Assembly: GCA_020284085.1 (NCBI GenBank)
Contig: JACEVL010000694.1
Coordinates: forward strand, 21,001-85,000
Length of the DNA: 64,000 bases
Origin: Aporrectodea caliginosa
Taxonomy: Eukaryota; Annelida; Clitellata; Crassiclitellata; Lumbricidae
Direction: 5' to 3'
Part shown: piece after piece, positions 1 through 11,500 of the stretch
How positions within the stretch are numbered: the stretch's first letter is position 1
Layout: every line of letters starts with the position of its first letter
Notes under the pieces: model-generated
Database searches by the model: none
Told to the model about the DNA's origin: nothing
Seen by the model: only the letters and a program-made list of their open reading frames with translations
Program-made: the position numbers and the translations under genes

Positions 1-175
1 GGATAAACAGACGGCGAGGGAGAGGATTGGCCACCCACCCTAAGATGCTGAGGTTAAGAAATTTGAAGCCGATAACCTTGAGCAAGTCCTTCACTCACGA
101 TTGCTCAGCGCCATCGATTGATGCTTTGTCATTAGACAGTGACGCTTAATAATTGCACAAATACACTTTTAACAG
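1..175 (+). repeat. SINE-3 body fragment joined to SINE-4 tail
   Basis: Bases 1-75 match the internal part of SINE-3 (GACGGCGAGGGAGAGGATTG, then TTAAGAAATTTGAAGCCG; compare 2735-2790 and 41490-41545). Bases 76-175 match the SINE-4 tail (AAGTCCTTCACTC, GCGCCATCGATTGATGC, a gcgctTAATAA-type end). The tRNA-like head is missing because the window begins inside the copy. Confidence 0.7.
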
Positions 176-205
176 TGCATTCCACTTTTTTCAACGCACA
201 TTTTT

Positions 206-640
206 CAAATATTAATTTTGATATGTCATGTTTTTACAAGCAATTAATATATGATCAATGGTTTCAGGCACCTGGCATTCAGAACATAAATCCGTTGTGC
301 TTTTACCTATATGTTTCAACCACGTATTAGTTAAGATATGTCCCATTCTAAATCTGGTAATTGGAACTTCACGTTTCCTTAGAGAGTCTGTGAATTTTAC
401 ATTTGTGGATACCAAAGGCTGAATAGATTTATAAAATCTTCCTTTTGATTCAAGATTATATTCAATTTGCCATTTATTAGTTACATAACTCCTTATTAAA
501 GAATAGATTTCCTTTAATTCCAAATAATTTGTTGAATTAATCTCAGATATTTCCAGCCCCTTCTTTGCCAACGTGTCTGCCATTTCATTTCCAGATAAAC
601 CGACATGACTCGGGATCCATGCTACGAGAACTGAGTACTA
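206..640 (-). pseudogene. LINE RNase H domain and C-terminal zinc-knuckle relic
   Basis: Reading the minus strand from 637, the frame gives the end of an RNase H domain (LVAWIPSHVGLSGNEMADTL, with the H and the final D of the RNase H core) and then a C-terminal CxxC...H....C knuckle (LCSECQVPETIDHILIAC). This order is standard for non-LTR retrotransposons of the I/Jockey group that carry RNase H. The frame stops at 638-640, so the RT and the first part of RNase H are absent. A second copy of the same family lies at 7960-9420. The clade beyond 'RNase H-bearing LINE' is inference. Confidence 0.8.
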
Positions 641-659
641 TGTTTTAGTTTATTAATAC

Positions 660-1670
660 ATCTACCGATGGATGGATCCACAGTTTAACGGCAGCTTATG
701 ACAACATAGGCCGTTGCCGCCGACAAAGATTAGTTTTGGCATATTACAGCTCTTACTAATCTACCGATAAGATATAACTGATTTATTTATAGGATCCATC
801 GAAATCGGGTTAAAGGTGTCTAAGGAGAGCATTAAATTGTCTAGCGTTTAACGCCATCTGTCACCTCCTGAGCCGTTGACGCCAACACAAACTCACCTCA
901 CAAGATTATCAGACCCCATATTTATAAAAAAAAGTCCAACATTTCACGACAGGGTTTCATTATTTATTTCTTACAGAAATTTACTTAGCGCCAATCAATA
1001 TCATCAGAGTCGCCATCGCGATTTTTAAAGCCTCTGAAAAAAGAAATATCATCAGCAGCAAAACAGTGGATTTGATCCCCGACCGTTGATATTTCAACAC
1101 TACACCAGAGCGCATCCCGGTTGCTGATTACAACATACAATGGATGTTAATATCCCAGAAAAGTCCGATGACACCCAACTGCGTTGCTTCGGAGGATAGT
1201 ATCCATTGCTTAGTTAAACTTTGTGAATCCAGGGCTTTAATGGACAAATTTTAGCTCGTGCTTAACTATTAATTATACAGTGGTCGTCTTAGACACCTTT
1301 AAAACAATCGTACAGATGCTATAAATTCAGCAAATATCGTTTAATCACTAGTCTAGATACTAGATTAAATGTAATGAGCTGTAATATGCCAAAACCAATC
1401 TTTGTCGGCGGCAACGGCCTATGTTGTCATAAGCTGCCGTTAAACTGTGGATCCAATCCAATCCAACCCAGAAATAATCTTTGTCGGCGGCCACGGCCTA
1501 AGTTGTCATCAGCTGCCGTCAAACTGTGGATCCAACCCATGTCTTTGATATAGCTCTCCGACATTCCCATGCAATAAACTCAGCCAATGCGTTTAATCCT
1601 TGCATTTCATCAAATTTACCACATTCATAGGGTAAGATCGACGTTAACGGTTCTTAGCGGACACAAAATT
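660..1670. repeat. Mosaic of modules A, B, D, H and a SINE-3b head
   Basis: No gene. In order: module A on plus (675-758, hairpin H at 683-724), B on minus (790-890), D (900-1080), a minus-strand tRNA-like SINE-3b head (about 1065-1130), B on plus (1255-1345, TTAGACACCTTTAAAAC then GCTATAAAT), two tandem minus-strand A copies (1378-1450 and 1470-1533) and a further H (1620-1665). The rest up to 1930 holds nothing I recognise. Confidence 0.7.
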
Positions 1671-1934
1671 ATGTAACGAATACAAATAGAAAGAGTCAGA
1701 TATTAAATGCCTCATAATATTTATAAAGAAGGCTGCTTCTTATCATGCCAAATCCAGACTTCTCTGTGAACTATGTAATATTTCGTAATCTAATTTCGAT
1801 AGCACCGGATGATAAAACCAAGTCGCAATCAGGTCAACTTCCAGAAGATCCATTCCCTAAGACAGAGAGACAACCCATCGTAGATAAACAATCGAATGTC
1901 GTTAAAGTCTGGATCATTATTATAATAATTTGAA

Positions 1935-2345
1935 CCGTCTTAAGTTGACAATGAAATAAACGACTGAGCAGAACGAACAGATGCAGGGACTGATCAGAAG
2001 TATTTTGGCTAGAGTCCAATGTTTATAAAAAATAACGCACAGGGCTTATAATACGAACAAGTTCCCTTGATCTTACTATGGCAGTGTACTGACTATTGCT
2101 GCGTTGGCTAAGGGACGCAAGTGGAGCAGACATTTAGACATTTATTCCTCCTATGGCGTGGTTTTGAACCCCTGAACTTTCGGGCGAAAGTGCAGCACTC
2201 TAACAACTACACTATAGCGCAGCCAAATACAATGAATAACGCAGGTTCACACCGTTTAGTGGCTGCTTATCGACACTGTGTCATAATAAAGGTGACTAGA
2301 GTCGCCCTTCTCCTTTCTCCAGGCTACAGACTGGCACGACCACAC
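1935..2345 (-). mobile_element. SINE-3b, tRNA-derived, with module C at its right
   Basis: The minus strand begins with a tRNA-like head at about 2225-2155 (GCTATAGTGTAGTTGTTAG for box A, GGGTTCAAAACC-type box B). The body follows leftwards (TAGCCAACGCAGCAATAGTC, then GATCAAGGGAACTTG). Bases 2275-2345 are module C (GTCGCCCTTCTCCTT, GACTGGCAC). This body recurs at 7395-7610, 11600-11830 and 31840-32095. The head resembles tRNA-Asp only in general form; it is too diverged to be a tRNA gene. Confidence 0.65.
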
Positions 2346-2379
2346 GTAGGATAGTAGCGGAGTGTAAATGGCTTGCGTC

Positions 2380-2583
2380 ATTGTTTAGCTGAACGTTGTG
2401 GATTCCAATGTCGTTTACGTCAATCTCACAATGCAATGCTCTCCATAGACACCTTTAATACGTCTTCGGTCGATATTATAAAAATATATCTGTCGCGTTG
2501 AACATTACATTAAATCGTTTTCTACTCGCGGTTAATCTTGCGATGGGATCCACAGTTTAGCGGCAGCTTATGACAACATAGGC
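2380..2583 (+). repeat. Modules H, B and a truncated A
   Basis: A hairpin H copy lies at 2383-2424, module B at 2430-2520 (ATAGACACCTTTAATACG) and a truncated module A at 2545-2583. A is cut at its loop where the SINE-3 head begins (GACAACATA then GGCTGGACTG), so SINE-3 probably inserted into A. Confidence 0.6.
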
Positions 2584-3010
2584 TGGACTGTCAATCGAGA
2601 GGTCTAGGGTTAAAATCCCAGGCGGGGCAGAAATTTGGTTCGAGATTTGGGCTGCTTGCGCCTTCTAGCCAACTCCGCTATAATGAGTACTCTTTCTTTT
2701 CGCTGTTTGTGTGAAGATCAGACGGCGATGGAGAGGAGTGGCCACCAAAACTAAGATGCAGAGGCTAAAAAATTTGAAGCCTCTGACACTTCGCCCATGA
2801 CTGACTCTCACGAGAAGCAGAGGGAACTGCTCTTCCACTCTTCTTCTTCCTTGGGATTTGAGCCTGATGCTTTCGGATGAGCACATCACACAACAATAGA
2901 AACTATTGCGCAGATTCAATCCCGTCTTATAAGGCAGCAAGTTTGGTTTAACGACGCTGTGTCATAACGAAGCAGACTGGCGGGTGGCCAGTCTGCTTCC
3001 TCGCCGTCTC
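2580..3010 (+). mobile_element. SINE-3, tRNA-derived, followed by module C
   Basis: The head reads GGACTGTCAATCGAGAGG with box B GGGTTAAAATCCC. The body continues GCAGAAATTTGGTTCGAGAT, CTTGCGCCTTCTAGCCAACTC, and GACGGCGATGGAGAGGAG. Two further head-bearing copies (6022-6420, 41333-41710) align along nearly the whole ~370-bp length. Module C-like sequence follows at 2940-3010 and includes a short palindrome (AGACTGGCGGGTGGCCAGTCT). Confidence 0.75.
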
Positions 3011-3029
3011 ATCTTCTCACAGACGGTGT

Positions 3030-3410
3030 ACGGTCAGTGTACTCATTATAGCTGAGTTGGGTAGGGGCGCAGGAGAAGCAGAAATCCCGATACAAAATTA
3101 TGCCCTGGTGGGGATCCGAACCCCGATCCTCAGTTGACAGTCCTACAGGCTAATTGCAAACGATCACGCGCAATATAAGTCGATGTATCTATCGATTATG
3201 TAATGTATTGTAACAAACCCTATGTAGCAATGGTTCGTTCTCAGTGCGCTTCAGGCATGGAAGTCAATTGGTTTGAGCGCTCGCCTTGTAAAACCGTAAG
3301 ATGTCGCTGAACAATGGGTGATGCTTTGGTCTCATTAGACACCGCTAAAACGCTCTCAACCTGAATATAAATTCAGCGACTGCCCTTTATCGCTATATCA
3401 TTAGACAATT
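3030..3410. repeat. SINE-3b fragment (minus) and module B (plus)
   Basis: Minus-strand SINE-3b occupies about 3030-3165, with box B in reverse (GGGGATCCGAACCCC). Module B lies at 3295-3400 (AAGATGTCGCTGAACAATGG, ATTAGACACCGCTAAAACG). The spacer between them shows nothing recognisable. Confidence 0.6.
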
Positions 3411-3414
3411 CACA

Positions 3415-3590
3415 GTGCTTTCATTGCAACGAGAGGAGAGTAGGGGTTCGATCCTCCTCCTCTGAGACGGTTTCTGTACAGTGTATAGAGACATTGATCA
3501 AGTCCTTCACTCACAGTTGCTCAGCGCCATCGATTGATGTTTGGTTATTATTACAGTGGTGCTTAATAAATGCACAAATATAATAAATAT
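3415..3590 (+). mobile_element. SINE-4, tRNA-derived
   Basis: The head has box B (GGGGTTCGATCCTCC), followed by the central AAGTCCTTCACTC..TTGCTCA segment and the tail GCGCCATCGATTGATG. It ends GTGCTTAATAAATGCAC and an A/T-rich run. Other copies: 18221-18395 (+), 38798-38966 (-) and tail fragments at 76-175, 20250-20400, 44565-44700 and 62885-62965. The tail is shared with the LINE at 9449-10757. Confidence 0.75.
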
Positions 3591-3599
3591 GTATGATTA

Positions 3600-4020
3600 T
3601 GATTTGGGCTCCTTGCATCTCATTGCCAACTCCATTACAGTGATACAGTGATCTACGCTGTTGGTGGGAAGATGAGACGGCGAGGGAGAAGACTGGTCAA
3701 CCGCTCTCAGCTGCAAGAGGTTAAGAAATTTAAAGCCGCTAACACTTCACCAATGGCTGACTCTCTTAAGAAGCTGTTCCTCTTGTTTTTCTCCTTCTCA
3801 CGATTTGAACCTAATGCTTTCGGATGAGAATATCACACAGAAATAGAAACCATTGCACAGATTCAAACCCTTCTGATAAGTCGGTAGGTTCAGCTTAGCG
3901 ACGCTGTCCTCACAATTTATATGCTTAGCGTCGCTCTCCTTATTCTAATCTTCGGACTGGCACTACCCTATGGTCAGCCAATTTCCGTCTTGTGGATATG
4001 TCTTGTGGCCGCCGACCGTT
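3600..4020 (+). repeat. Headless SINE-3 copy and module C
   Basis: Bases 3600-3900 follow the SINE-3 body (GGGCTCCTTGCATCTCATTGC, GGTGGGAAGATGAGACGGCG). Bases 3895-4018 are module C (AGCGTCGCTCTCCTTATTC, CTTCGGACTGGCACTACC) ending in an H-like stretch. Confidence 0.6.
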
Positions 4021-4098
4021 AACCAGTTTCTACGAACTTGTCTGCGGTGTCGTCGAAGCAAGACTTAATTATCCTTCTCAGATTGATTTCTCGAGATC

Positions 4099-4718
<620 letters not shown>

Positions 4719-4739
4719 ATTATAGGCATATCATATTAT

Positions 4740-5560
4740 GGCAATTAACGCCACTCATAGTTATAGAGGTTTTTATTTGATTTATCTGTCTTTATTTAAA
4801 TACAAATGCAAGACTTTCCTACAAACAAGCCAGTCACCAGTCCTCAAACCCGTCAGATTTCGTTTAGCAATGGATAATGCGATTGTGGTCTCTACCGACA
4901 ATATAAATTAGGAAATTTGGTCACCGAATGTATGTGGAGGGGTGATTTCGATTTGAAAGACTCTATTAGGCAAACGCAACAGTAAGCTTGAAATTACTAA
5001 CTGTTTGATTGAGCGCCTGTGACTGGGTTCGTTCCTTCTACCTAACTTTCTCGGGCGCTGTATAAATCTCGAGATAACGATAGAAACACGTGCATCCATA
5101 CACTACTCACTACTCAGGTAAGGCAAGTTCAACGTCAACGGTCCTGAACACCGTCAGATTTCGTTAACAGTAAATAATGCGATTGTGTCGTTAAACACCT
5201 TTAAAAGTGCTCTACTGACGATATAAATTCAGAAACTGCGTTTGGTTATTGAATTGATTTTATGTCAATGTAGAGTGATCTCGACTTGAAAGGCTCTGTT
5301 ATCCAAACGCAACAGTTGAAAACTGTTTCCTACTTATCGTAGCATCGAAATTACAAAAGCGCCGTCTTAGAAGTTAAGCGAAGGGCACCTACTTATTCAC
5401 GAGCGCTGCGTAGCATCAGAAAACTCGTTTGCCATATACCGGCGACAATGACGGAGACTTATAATCTTACCTGCCTATCGATTCTGTTTTGACTGAGGGC
5501 CTGTGAATGAGGTCGCAACCTGTACGTATCTTTTTCGGTACATGCATATTGCATACATTA
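4740..5560 (+). repeat. Two long B modules and a LINE 3' tail
   Basis: Two diverged long-form B copies lie at 4855-5010 and 5125-5340; both continue into GGTGATTTCGATTTGAAAG and AAACGCAACAGT. A third such copy is at 40890-41100. LINE-tail pieces (GCGCTGTATAAATCTCGAG at 5053-5075; CTGCCTATCGATTCTGTTTT at about 5472-5495) separate or follow them. No gene. Confidence 0.55.
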
Positions 5561-5569
5561 TTATACTGC

Positions 5570-6020
5570 AACGGAATCTATGAGCAAACGAAAGTATTAC
5601 TGAATGAATAAATGGCTCATTTACGCATGACAGAAATTACACATGACCGAATTTAGGCACGAACGAAATCAACCTGTGACTGCATTTTCACATAACTGAA
5701 TTTACTCATGACGGAATTCATAATAATGGCTTCTGAATGACTTACCCTTACGCGCATGTTTACTGCCATCGTCATGGAATCTCCGGCATAAAACCTGTCT
5801 GCTCACCAGTCCTCTCTAATTATACGCTCCTTGGCAATTCAGGTAATCGTATGATACGACCTCTCTCAATTAAACCATTCACAATCGTTCATGGGTTCCC
5901 ATCCTAGAGAGCAATTGCCTACCACAGAATTGAAAGGTATTTTAACGTACTATAATTATTAAAATATCCTGATACATACATTCAGTTCAAAGAGTTCATT
6001 TGACAGTAATCACTAACTTC
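5570..6020. other. Intermodule spacer with degenerate short repeat
   Basis: A degenerate ~14-16-bp motif (CATGACNGAATTTA-like) is repeated several times between about 5625 and 5725. I recognise nothing else. Confidence 0.4.
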
Positions 6021-6021
6021 A

Positions 6022-6560
6022 GTGCGTCATTGTCTAGTGATCAGCGTGATGAACTGTGAACCGAGAAGTCTAGGGTTCAAATCCCAACCAGGGAAGAAAT
6101 TTATTTCGACTTATGGGTTTCTGGCGCCTTGTAACCAACTCTGTCAAAAATGAGTACAATGGCCGTACGCTGTTGGTGGAATGAATGGACGGCAAGGTTG
6201 AGGACTGGCCACCCGCAATCATATGCAGAGGTTAAGAAATTTGAAACCGCTAGCCATTCACCCATGGCTGACTCTCAGGTTAAGCATGTTTTTCTTCTTC
6301 CTTCTTGAAAATTGAAGCTGATATTTTCTGACGAGCACATCACACATAAATATATAGAAACCATTGCGCGGATTCAAACCCTTCTGATAATTCGGTAGGT
6401 TCAGCTTAGCGACGCCGTGTGATCACGAAAATTATTAGCGACCCTGTGTCATAACGTTAATTATTAGCGACCCTGTGTCATAACGTTAATTATTAGCGTC
6501 GGTCTCCATATTCCAGTCTTCGGACTGGCACTAACTCATGGTAAGCAGTTTTCCGTTGTG
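6022..6560 (+). mobile_element. SINE-3 copy and module C with a 29-bp tandem repeat
   Basis: The head (TGTCTAGTGATCAGCG, box B GGGTTCAAATCCC) and body match SINE-3 to about 6420. Module C follows but contains two direct copies of a ~29-bp unit (AATTATTAGCGACCCTGTGTC) between about 6430 and 6500. C then resumes with CTTCGGACTGGCACTAACTC. Confidence 0.7.
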
Positions 6561-7350
6561 TTGATACGTCTTGTGGCCGCCAAGGGCCGTTAACGTTGAC
6601 TTTCGCCTGTATGGCGGTTCTAATAATGCCGATGTCGATTGAAGCGCGCTTTGCGAATTTATAGGGTCTGAAGGAAGCGTTTTAAAGGTGTCCTATACGA
6701 TCACTATGTCATTAATTGTTTAGCGACATCTCGTGAACGCCGATGGCCGTTAACGTCGACATTACTATATGTGTGTGAACGTTTTAATAAACTGTGTTTA
6801 GTTAATTAGTAGCTGTTTAGCGATACTGTTTCAAACATAGGTGATCATCGTCGCCCTCCTCCCTTCTCCAGGGATGGGCCTGGCAATACTAGAATCCGGG
6901 TAGCGGTGGAGTTTTAAACCGGTGATTTGATTCATTATTTGATGTTTATCAACGTTGCATCATAACAAAAATGATTAGCGTCACCCTCCTCTTTTTGTCA
7001 GGCTTAGGACTGGCACTGCCAGAATGCGAGTAACAACCAAATGGGTTTCTGAGAACGCAGTATGAATTATTCCCTTGTTTTACGGAACCTTGTGGAATCC
7101 ATGGCCATTGACGTCAGCTTCACCTTACATTCAATTGGTCAAACCAAAGACGTACCTAGCGATAATAAGGTATTTCTGTTTAACGACACTGTATAGTAAC
7201 ATAGACCATTAGCGTCGCCCTCCTCCTTCATCCAGGCTTGAGACTGGCACCTAATGATAATACGCGACTGAGGAATTTCAAGATCGCCTGAAGACGTATT
7301 AAAGGTGTCTAAGGAGAGCATTGCATTATCTAGGGTTTAACCACATCTAG
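6560..7350. repeat. Run of modules H, B and C
   Basis: Successive pieces: H (6565-6600), B on minus (6660-6760, ending in H at 6718-6760), C (6820-6900), C (6960-7030), H-like (7076-7120), C (7170-7260), B on minus (7270-7350). Three C copies within 450 bp show how densely the same short modules are reused here. No gene. Confidence 0.6.
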
Positions 7351-7379
7351 CGACCACAGTTCTATCTTTTATACGGAAT

Positions 7380-7865
7380 GAGACTCGATTTGACACAAAT
7401 CCTTTACTGAACATGAAGCTAATGTAAATAATTATGCATTGGGGTTATAGGACGTATTGGCTCCGTTGATCTTTCCAATGACAGTGTACTAACTGCTGAT
7501 GCAATGGCTATGGTCGCAAGTGGAGCGGATATTTCGACAGATATTTCTCCCATGCCTTATATATATATTTGAACCCCAACTTGACAGTCCAGCACTCTAA
7601 GTAAAATGTAACATTTGTGATTATAGGCCACTGTAGAATGTAAACCAAAATGTGGTTATCATTTGGTTCAATAAACGATATACATACTTACTTTTACTAT
7701 ACCTCTGACAACATATTCACTATACATGTAGATGTGTTGGCTTGTGGTCGCAAATGGGGCGGACTTATCCAAAACAAAATTCTATCAGGATGGGAAATGG
7801 ATTTGAACCACTGACTTCTCTCAGTTGGCAATCCAACATTCCAATTACTACACAATTATAGCTCT
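7380..7865 (-). mobile_element. Two SINE-3b copies, one truncated
   Basis: The first copy (about 7610-7385) has head and body (GAAATATCTGTCGAAATATC, then CCAACGGAGCCAATACGTCC). The second (about 7862-7705) keeps the head (reverse box B GGATTTGAACCACTG) and a short body. Both are diverged. Confidence 0.6.
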
Positions 7866-7959
7866 CACCCCCGCATTCAAGGTATCTCGGAGGTTCTCAC
7901 CTTTCGAACATACCTGTTAACATTCGATGGCACTCAAATGGGTTTCTGACAGTCATCCG

Positions 7960-9420
7960 GCGATATTACATAATTTCTCATTAAAGAATAGATTTCCTTA
8001 AATTCTTCGTAATTTGTTATATTAATATCAGGCATTTCAAGTCGTTTCTTTGTCAGCGTGTCTACCATTTCATTTCCACACAAACCGATATGACCAGGGA
8101 TCCATGCTACGAGAATATTACTATGTTTTATTTTATTAATATTATCTATGAATTTGAGAAAGGGATTAGGTTGTGAACGAGAACTATTCTCGTTTATAGA
8201 TATGGCTACACTTAACCCTCGGGCTACCAAGGGGGGGTGGTTACCACCCCCTTACGTTTTTATGCATACTTTTTTCCCATATGGAATATAATTTTGCATT
8301 TTAGGTAGCTGTAGCAGATTCATTGGCGCACATTTTGAGGTAAACATCGTGGTGGTAGCCCACGCCATTCAAAAGTTATACCTGATATACCCGAGGCACC
8401 AGGGGGGGTGGATACCACCCCCTTAGTTTTTCGACTATAGCTTATTGACTATTCTTCCTAGAAGAGAAACAATTATACCATTCTTTAGAGGGAATGCAGG
8501 GCTTCATTGGCGTACCTACATCTTTGTCTTATGAAAACCGGAAGTGATCAAAATAAATAATAATACGCGTAATATGCGTGAAAAATGGCTGAATGGAAGC
8601 ACTCCCCTTTAGTTTTTGTCTGTAGCGTATTCTTTTGTCTTCCTGGAAGAGAAACAAAGATACCATTCTTTAGAGGGAATGTAGGGCTTCATTCTCATAC
8701 CTACATCTTTGTCTTTCGAATACCGGAAGTCATCAAAATAAATAATAATAATACGCGTAATCTGTGTGAAAATGGCTGAATACAGCGTTGCAACGTAAAC
8801 CGATATATATATGTATGGATATATATGTATGGATGTACATTTATACTATATAAACATGTGTAGGGATGATTGTGTGCATCTTTTATACATAGATTAGTTT
8901 CAAAACACACATAATCTTATATTTGTTTATCCAAAAAGTACAAAATGTACGCAGTAATATAATATATTGCTAATTAATGGGTTCCGTTGTTAAAAGTGAT
9001 GTAATTTCGAGGTGCATTCACATAATGTACAACTAAATATACCATTCTGTGCAGAAATGAATGCTGAATCCATTGCTATATTACAAGTTATGTTATGTGA
9101 AACCAAACACAAAATCCAGGGGTGGTGGTAACCACCCCCCCCTTGGTAGCCGATGTCACAAAAAAAGCTTGGGTTAACGAATCAGTAAATATGATCTATT
9201 AATTTGTATTTTGATTATCGTTTTCAAAACTATGCATTTGCTTAAATTATGGCTGTTAATTCAGCATATTAATTCAAGAAGTCACTTGCTATTCTATTAA
9301 ATTATGCAACTGTATGGGAGGTATGCAGAAAGTTTCCGAAATTATGATTTCAAGTTTAGCTCCATATGTATAAATTGATGTATAGTCAAGATATTTATTA
9401 ATAATTCTAACGAGGAGAGT
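7960..9420 (-). pseudogene. LINE RNase H relic, split by a piggyBac-like insertion
   Basis: The minus-strand reading frame from 8211 down to about 7965 carries KHSNILVAWIPGHIGLCGNEM and the tail NYEEFKEIYSLMRNYV, the same family as 206-640. The upstream half continues beyond the insertion: minus-strand codons just above 9177 read IFTDS, the RNase H 'TDS' motif, and an AELTAI motif lies near 9260-9280, after which the frame is decayed. TTAA forms part of the codons at the junction on both sides, so removing 8216-9173 with one TTAA would rejoin ..TDS and LSVAISI in frame. RT is not visible. Confidence 0.75.
8212..9177. mobile_element. piggyBac-like non-autonomous element, copy 1
   Basis: Body 8216-9173 (958 bp) flanked by TTAA (8212-8215 and 9174-9177), the target-site signature of piggyBac. 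The left end is CCCTCGGGCTACCAAGG; the right end in reverse begins CCC and reaches GGCTACCAAGGGGGG after a short indel. Both ends carry a G-rich palindrome (GGGGGTGGTTACCACCCCC). Inside, a ~160-bp stretch with AAGAGAAAC..ACCATTCTTTAGAGGG..ATACGCGTAAT is tandemly duplicated (about 8463-8590 and 8648-8775). No transposase is visible. A second copy lies in reverse orientation at 58996-59963. Confidence 0.85.
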
Positions 9421-9448
9421 CTGTCTTTTGTTTTATACGTTTCCTTAA

Positions 9449-10757
9449 GGACAGATCGATGTGAATGGCATCACTGAGGTGACAGCACTTGTACTGCTTG
9501 ACTTGTCTGCTGCTTTTGATACTGTGGATCATTCTATTCTTCTTCATCGTCTTGAGAATTGGTTTGGGATCTCTGGCCCTGCACTAAATTGGTTTAGTAC
9601 TTATCTTAGTCCACGCACTCAATCAGTGTATTTAAATGGTAATTATTCATCTGATGCTTTGTTGACATGCGGTGTACCACAGGGATCAGTGCTTGGCCCT
9701 CTTTTGTTTACACTATACACGACACCATTAGGAGCGTTGCTTGATAATCATTCGCTGAGATATCATTTCTATGCTGATGATACTCAAATTTACATTTCAT
9801 TTGATAGTCTGTCATGTGACTCATCTATACAGATGTTGTCTGCTGTCTTTGATGAAGTACAGTCCTGGATGGCATCCAATAAACTCCGCCTTAACCCATC
9901 AAAGACTGAATTTCTGTTACTTGGCACTCCACTGCAACTTAAGAAATTTGATGGGCTTAAGTCATTGAAACTGGGTGACTCAGTTATTGAGCTGGCCGAC
10001 GCTGCACGCAACTTAGGCGTTGTTTTTAATTCTACCATGTCTCTCACTGGCCATGTAAACAGTATTTGTAAGTCATCCTATATGTTCATTCGTGACATAC
10101 GCAGAATTAGGCGTTATGTGCCCATGTCTGCAAGAATATCTTTGGCAAATGCATTGGTTTCCAGTCGCCTAGACTATTGTAACTCGCTTCTTACTGGTAT
10201 CAATAAATCAAACATACTGAAGCTGCAGAGGGTTCAGAACTCTTTGGCTAGAGCCATAACTAATACATCCAAATATGAACATATAACCCCTGTGCTTAAA
10301 TCTTTGCATTGGCTTCCTGTTCAGCAAAGAATTCGTTTCGTTTCAAACTGGGGCTCATAGTTTATAAAACTTTGAACTCTGGCCAACCACAATATTTAAA
10401 ATCTGTTCTTATTCCTCTGACTTATCATTATTCAATGAGGTCATCTGATTGTCGTTGTCTGGTCATACCTAAATCAAGAACTGTTCTCGGTGAACGAGCT
10501 TTTTCAGTATCTGGACCTACTTTTGGAACTCTCTTCCTGTGTCTGTACGCTGTGCTCAGTCGCTTGTGTCATTTCGTTCTCGGCTGAAAACTTACCTCTT
10601 TCAAATTGCTTATCCACCTTAGGCTGCCTCTCTGTCTCTTACAGACTGATCTTCTGGATGTTGACCTGATTACGGCTTGGTTTTGGTGTGCCATCGGTTG
10701 ATGCCTTGTGCATTAGACACCGGCGCAATAGAAGTTGCTAATTACATTACATTACGC
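9449..10757 (+). pseudogene. CR1/L2-like LINE, 5'-truncated reverse transcriptase to 3' end
   Basis: The frame opens inside RT at [16 protein letters not shown], followed by [40 protein letters not shown] and [10 protein letters not shown], the usual CR1/L2 order. A 5-bp duplication (GTTTC at 10335-10339 and 10340-10344) shifts the frame. The second frame runs [12 protein letters not shown] to ERAFSVSGPTF, where one T is missing from the run at 10521-10524. The third frame ends WNSLP..LKTYLFQIAYPP with a stop at about 10621. A 3' tail of about 135 bp ends in (ATTAC)n. The endonuclease and N-terminal RT are absent (5' truncation typical of LINEs). Its tail is shared with SINE-4. Confidence 0.9.
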
Positions 10758-10759
10758 AG

Positions 10760-11500
10760 CTTTTTATTGATAAAATGGCGATTTAGTTCGCTGAGAATTT
10801 AAGGAGAACAAATGTTCAGTTCATTTTAAAATGGAATTTTGCTTATCAGAAGATGCGCTATAATAATTTGAACAATAGTGTTCAGGTTGTAGTCAAACGA
10901 TGAAACGCAACTAAAGAATTTATAGCAACCGTCGAAGACGATTTAAAGGTGTCTAAGCAGAACATTAAAGCGTTCAACTTGCGACCTCCAGAGCTGTTAA
11001 CGTCGACTTCTACTTACCTTACATGATTCACGGACATAACTCCGCCACTGCACATCAGTGGATATATATTTGAGCCTTGATGAAGGATGAGGGCGAGACT
11101 CATGGTCTATATTATCACACAGTGTCCTTAAACTAAAACGCCTGCTGCTGCTTCTACTACTAGTACTACTATCACACAGTGTTGATCAAATGTCCAGCAT
11201 CTGACGACAGGGTTGTATTATTCATTTCTTAAAGTAATTTATATATTCAGAGGCTATGGTACTTTAACTGTTGAGATTTCAAATGCCTTCAAGGACAGAA
11301 ATATCATAAGTAGAACCTAAACAGTGGATATCAACCCCCGACTACTCTATTGACATTCCAGCACGTTAACCAATAGAGTTACTAGACAGTGTCTTATTTT
11401 ACCAGCGTTGGCTAGGGGGCGCAAGTTGACGACGACTTCTTACATTCAATTTATGGCACTTTCTTAATTAGCGGAAACAGATTGCGACTGACGAATTTAT
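10760..11500. repeat. Modules B, H, D and a SINE-3b head
   Basis: B on minus at about 10915-10990 (TTTAAAGGTGTCTAAGCAG) ends in an H-like arm to 11012. D lies at 11180-11335 (TTATTCATTTCTTAAAG, ACAGAAATATCAT). A minus-strand SINE-3b head (reverse box B ATCAACCCCCGAC) and body follow at about 11325-11430. A short (CTG/CTA) trinucleotide run is at 11140-11170. No gene. Confidence 0.5.
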
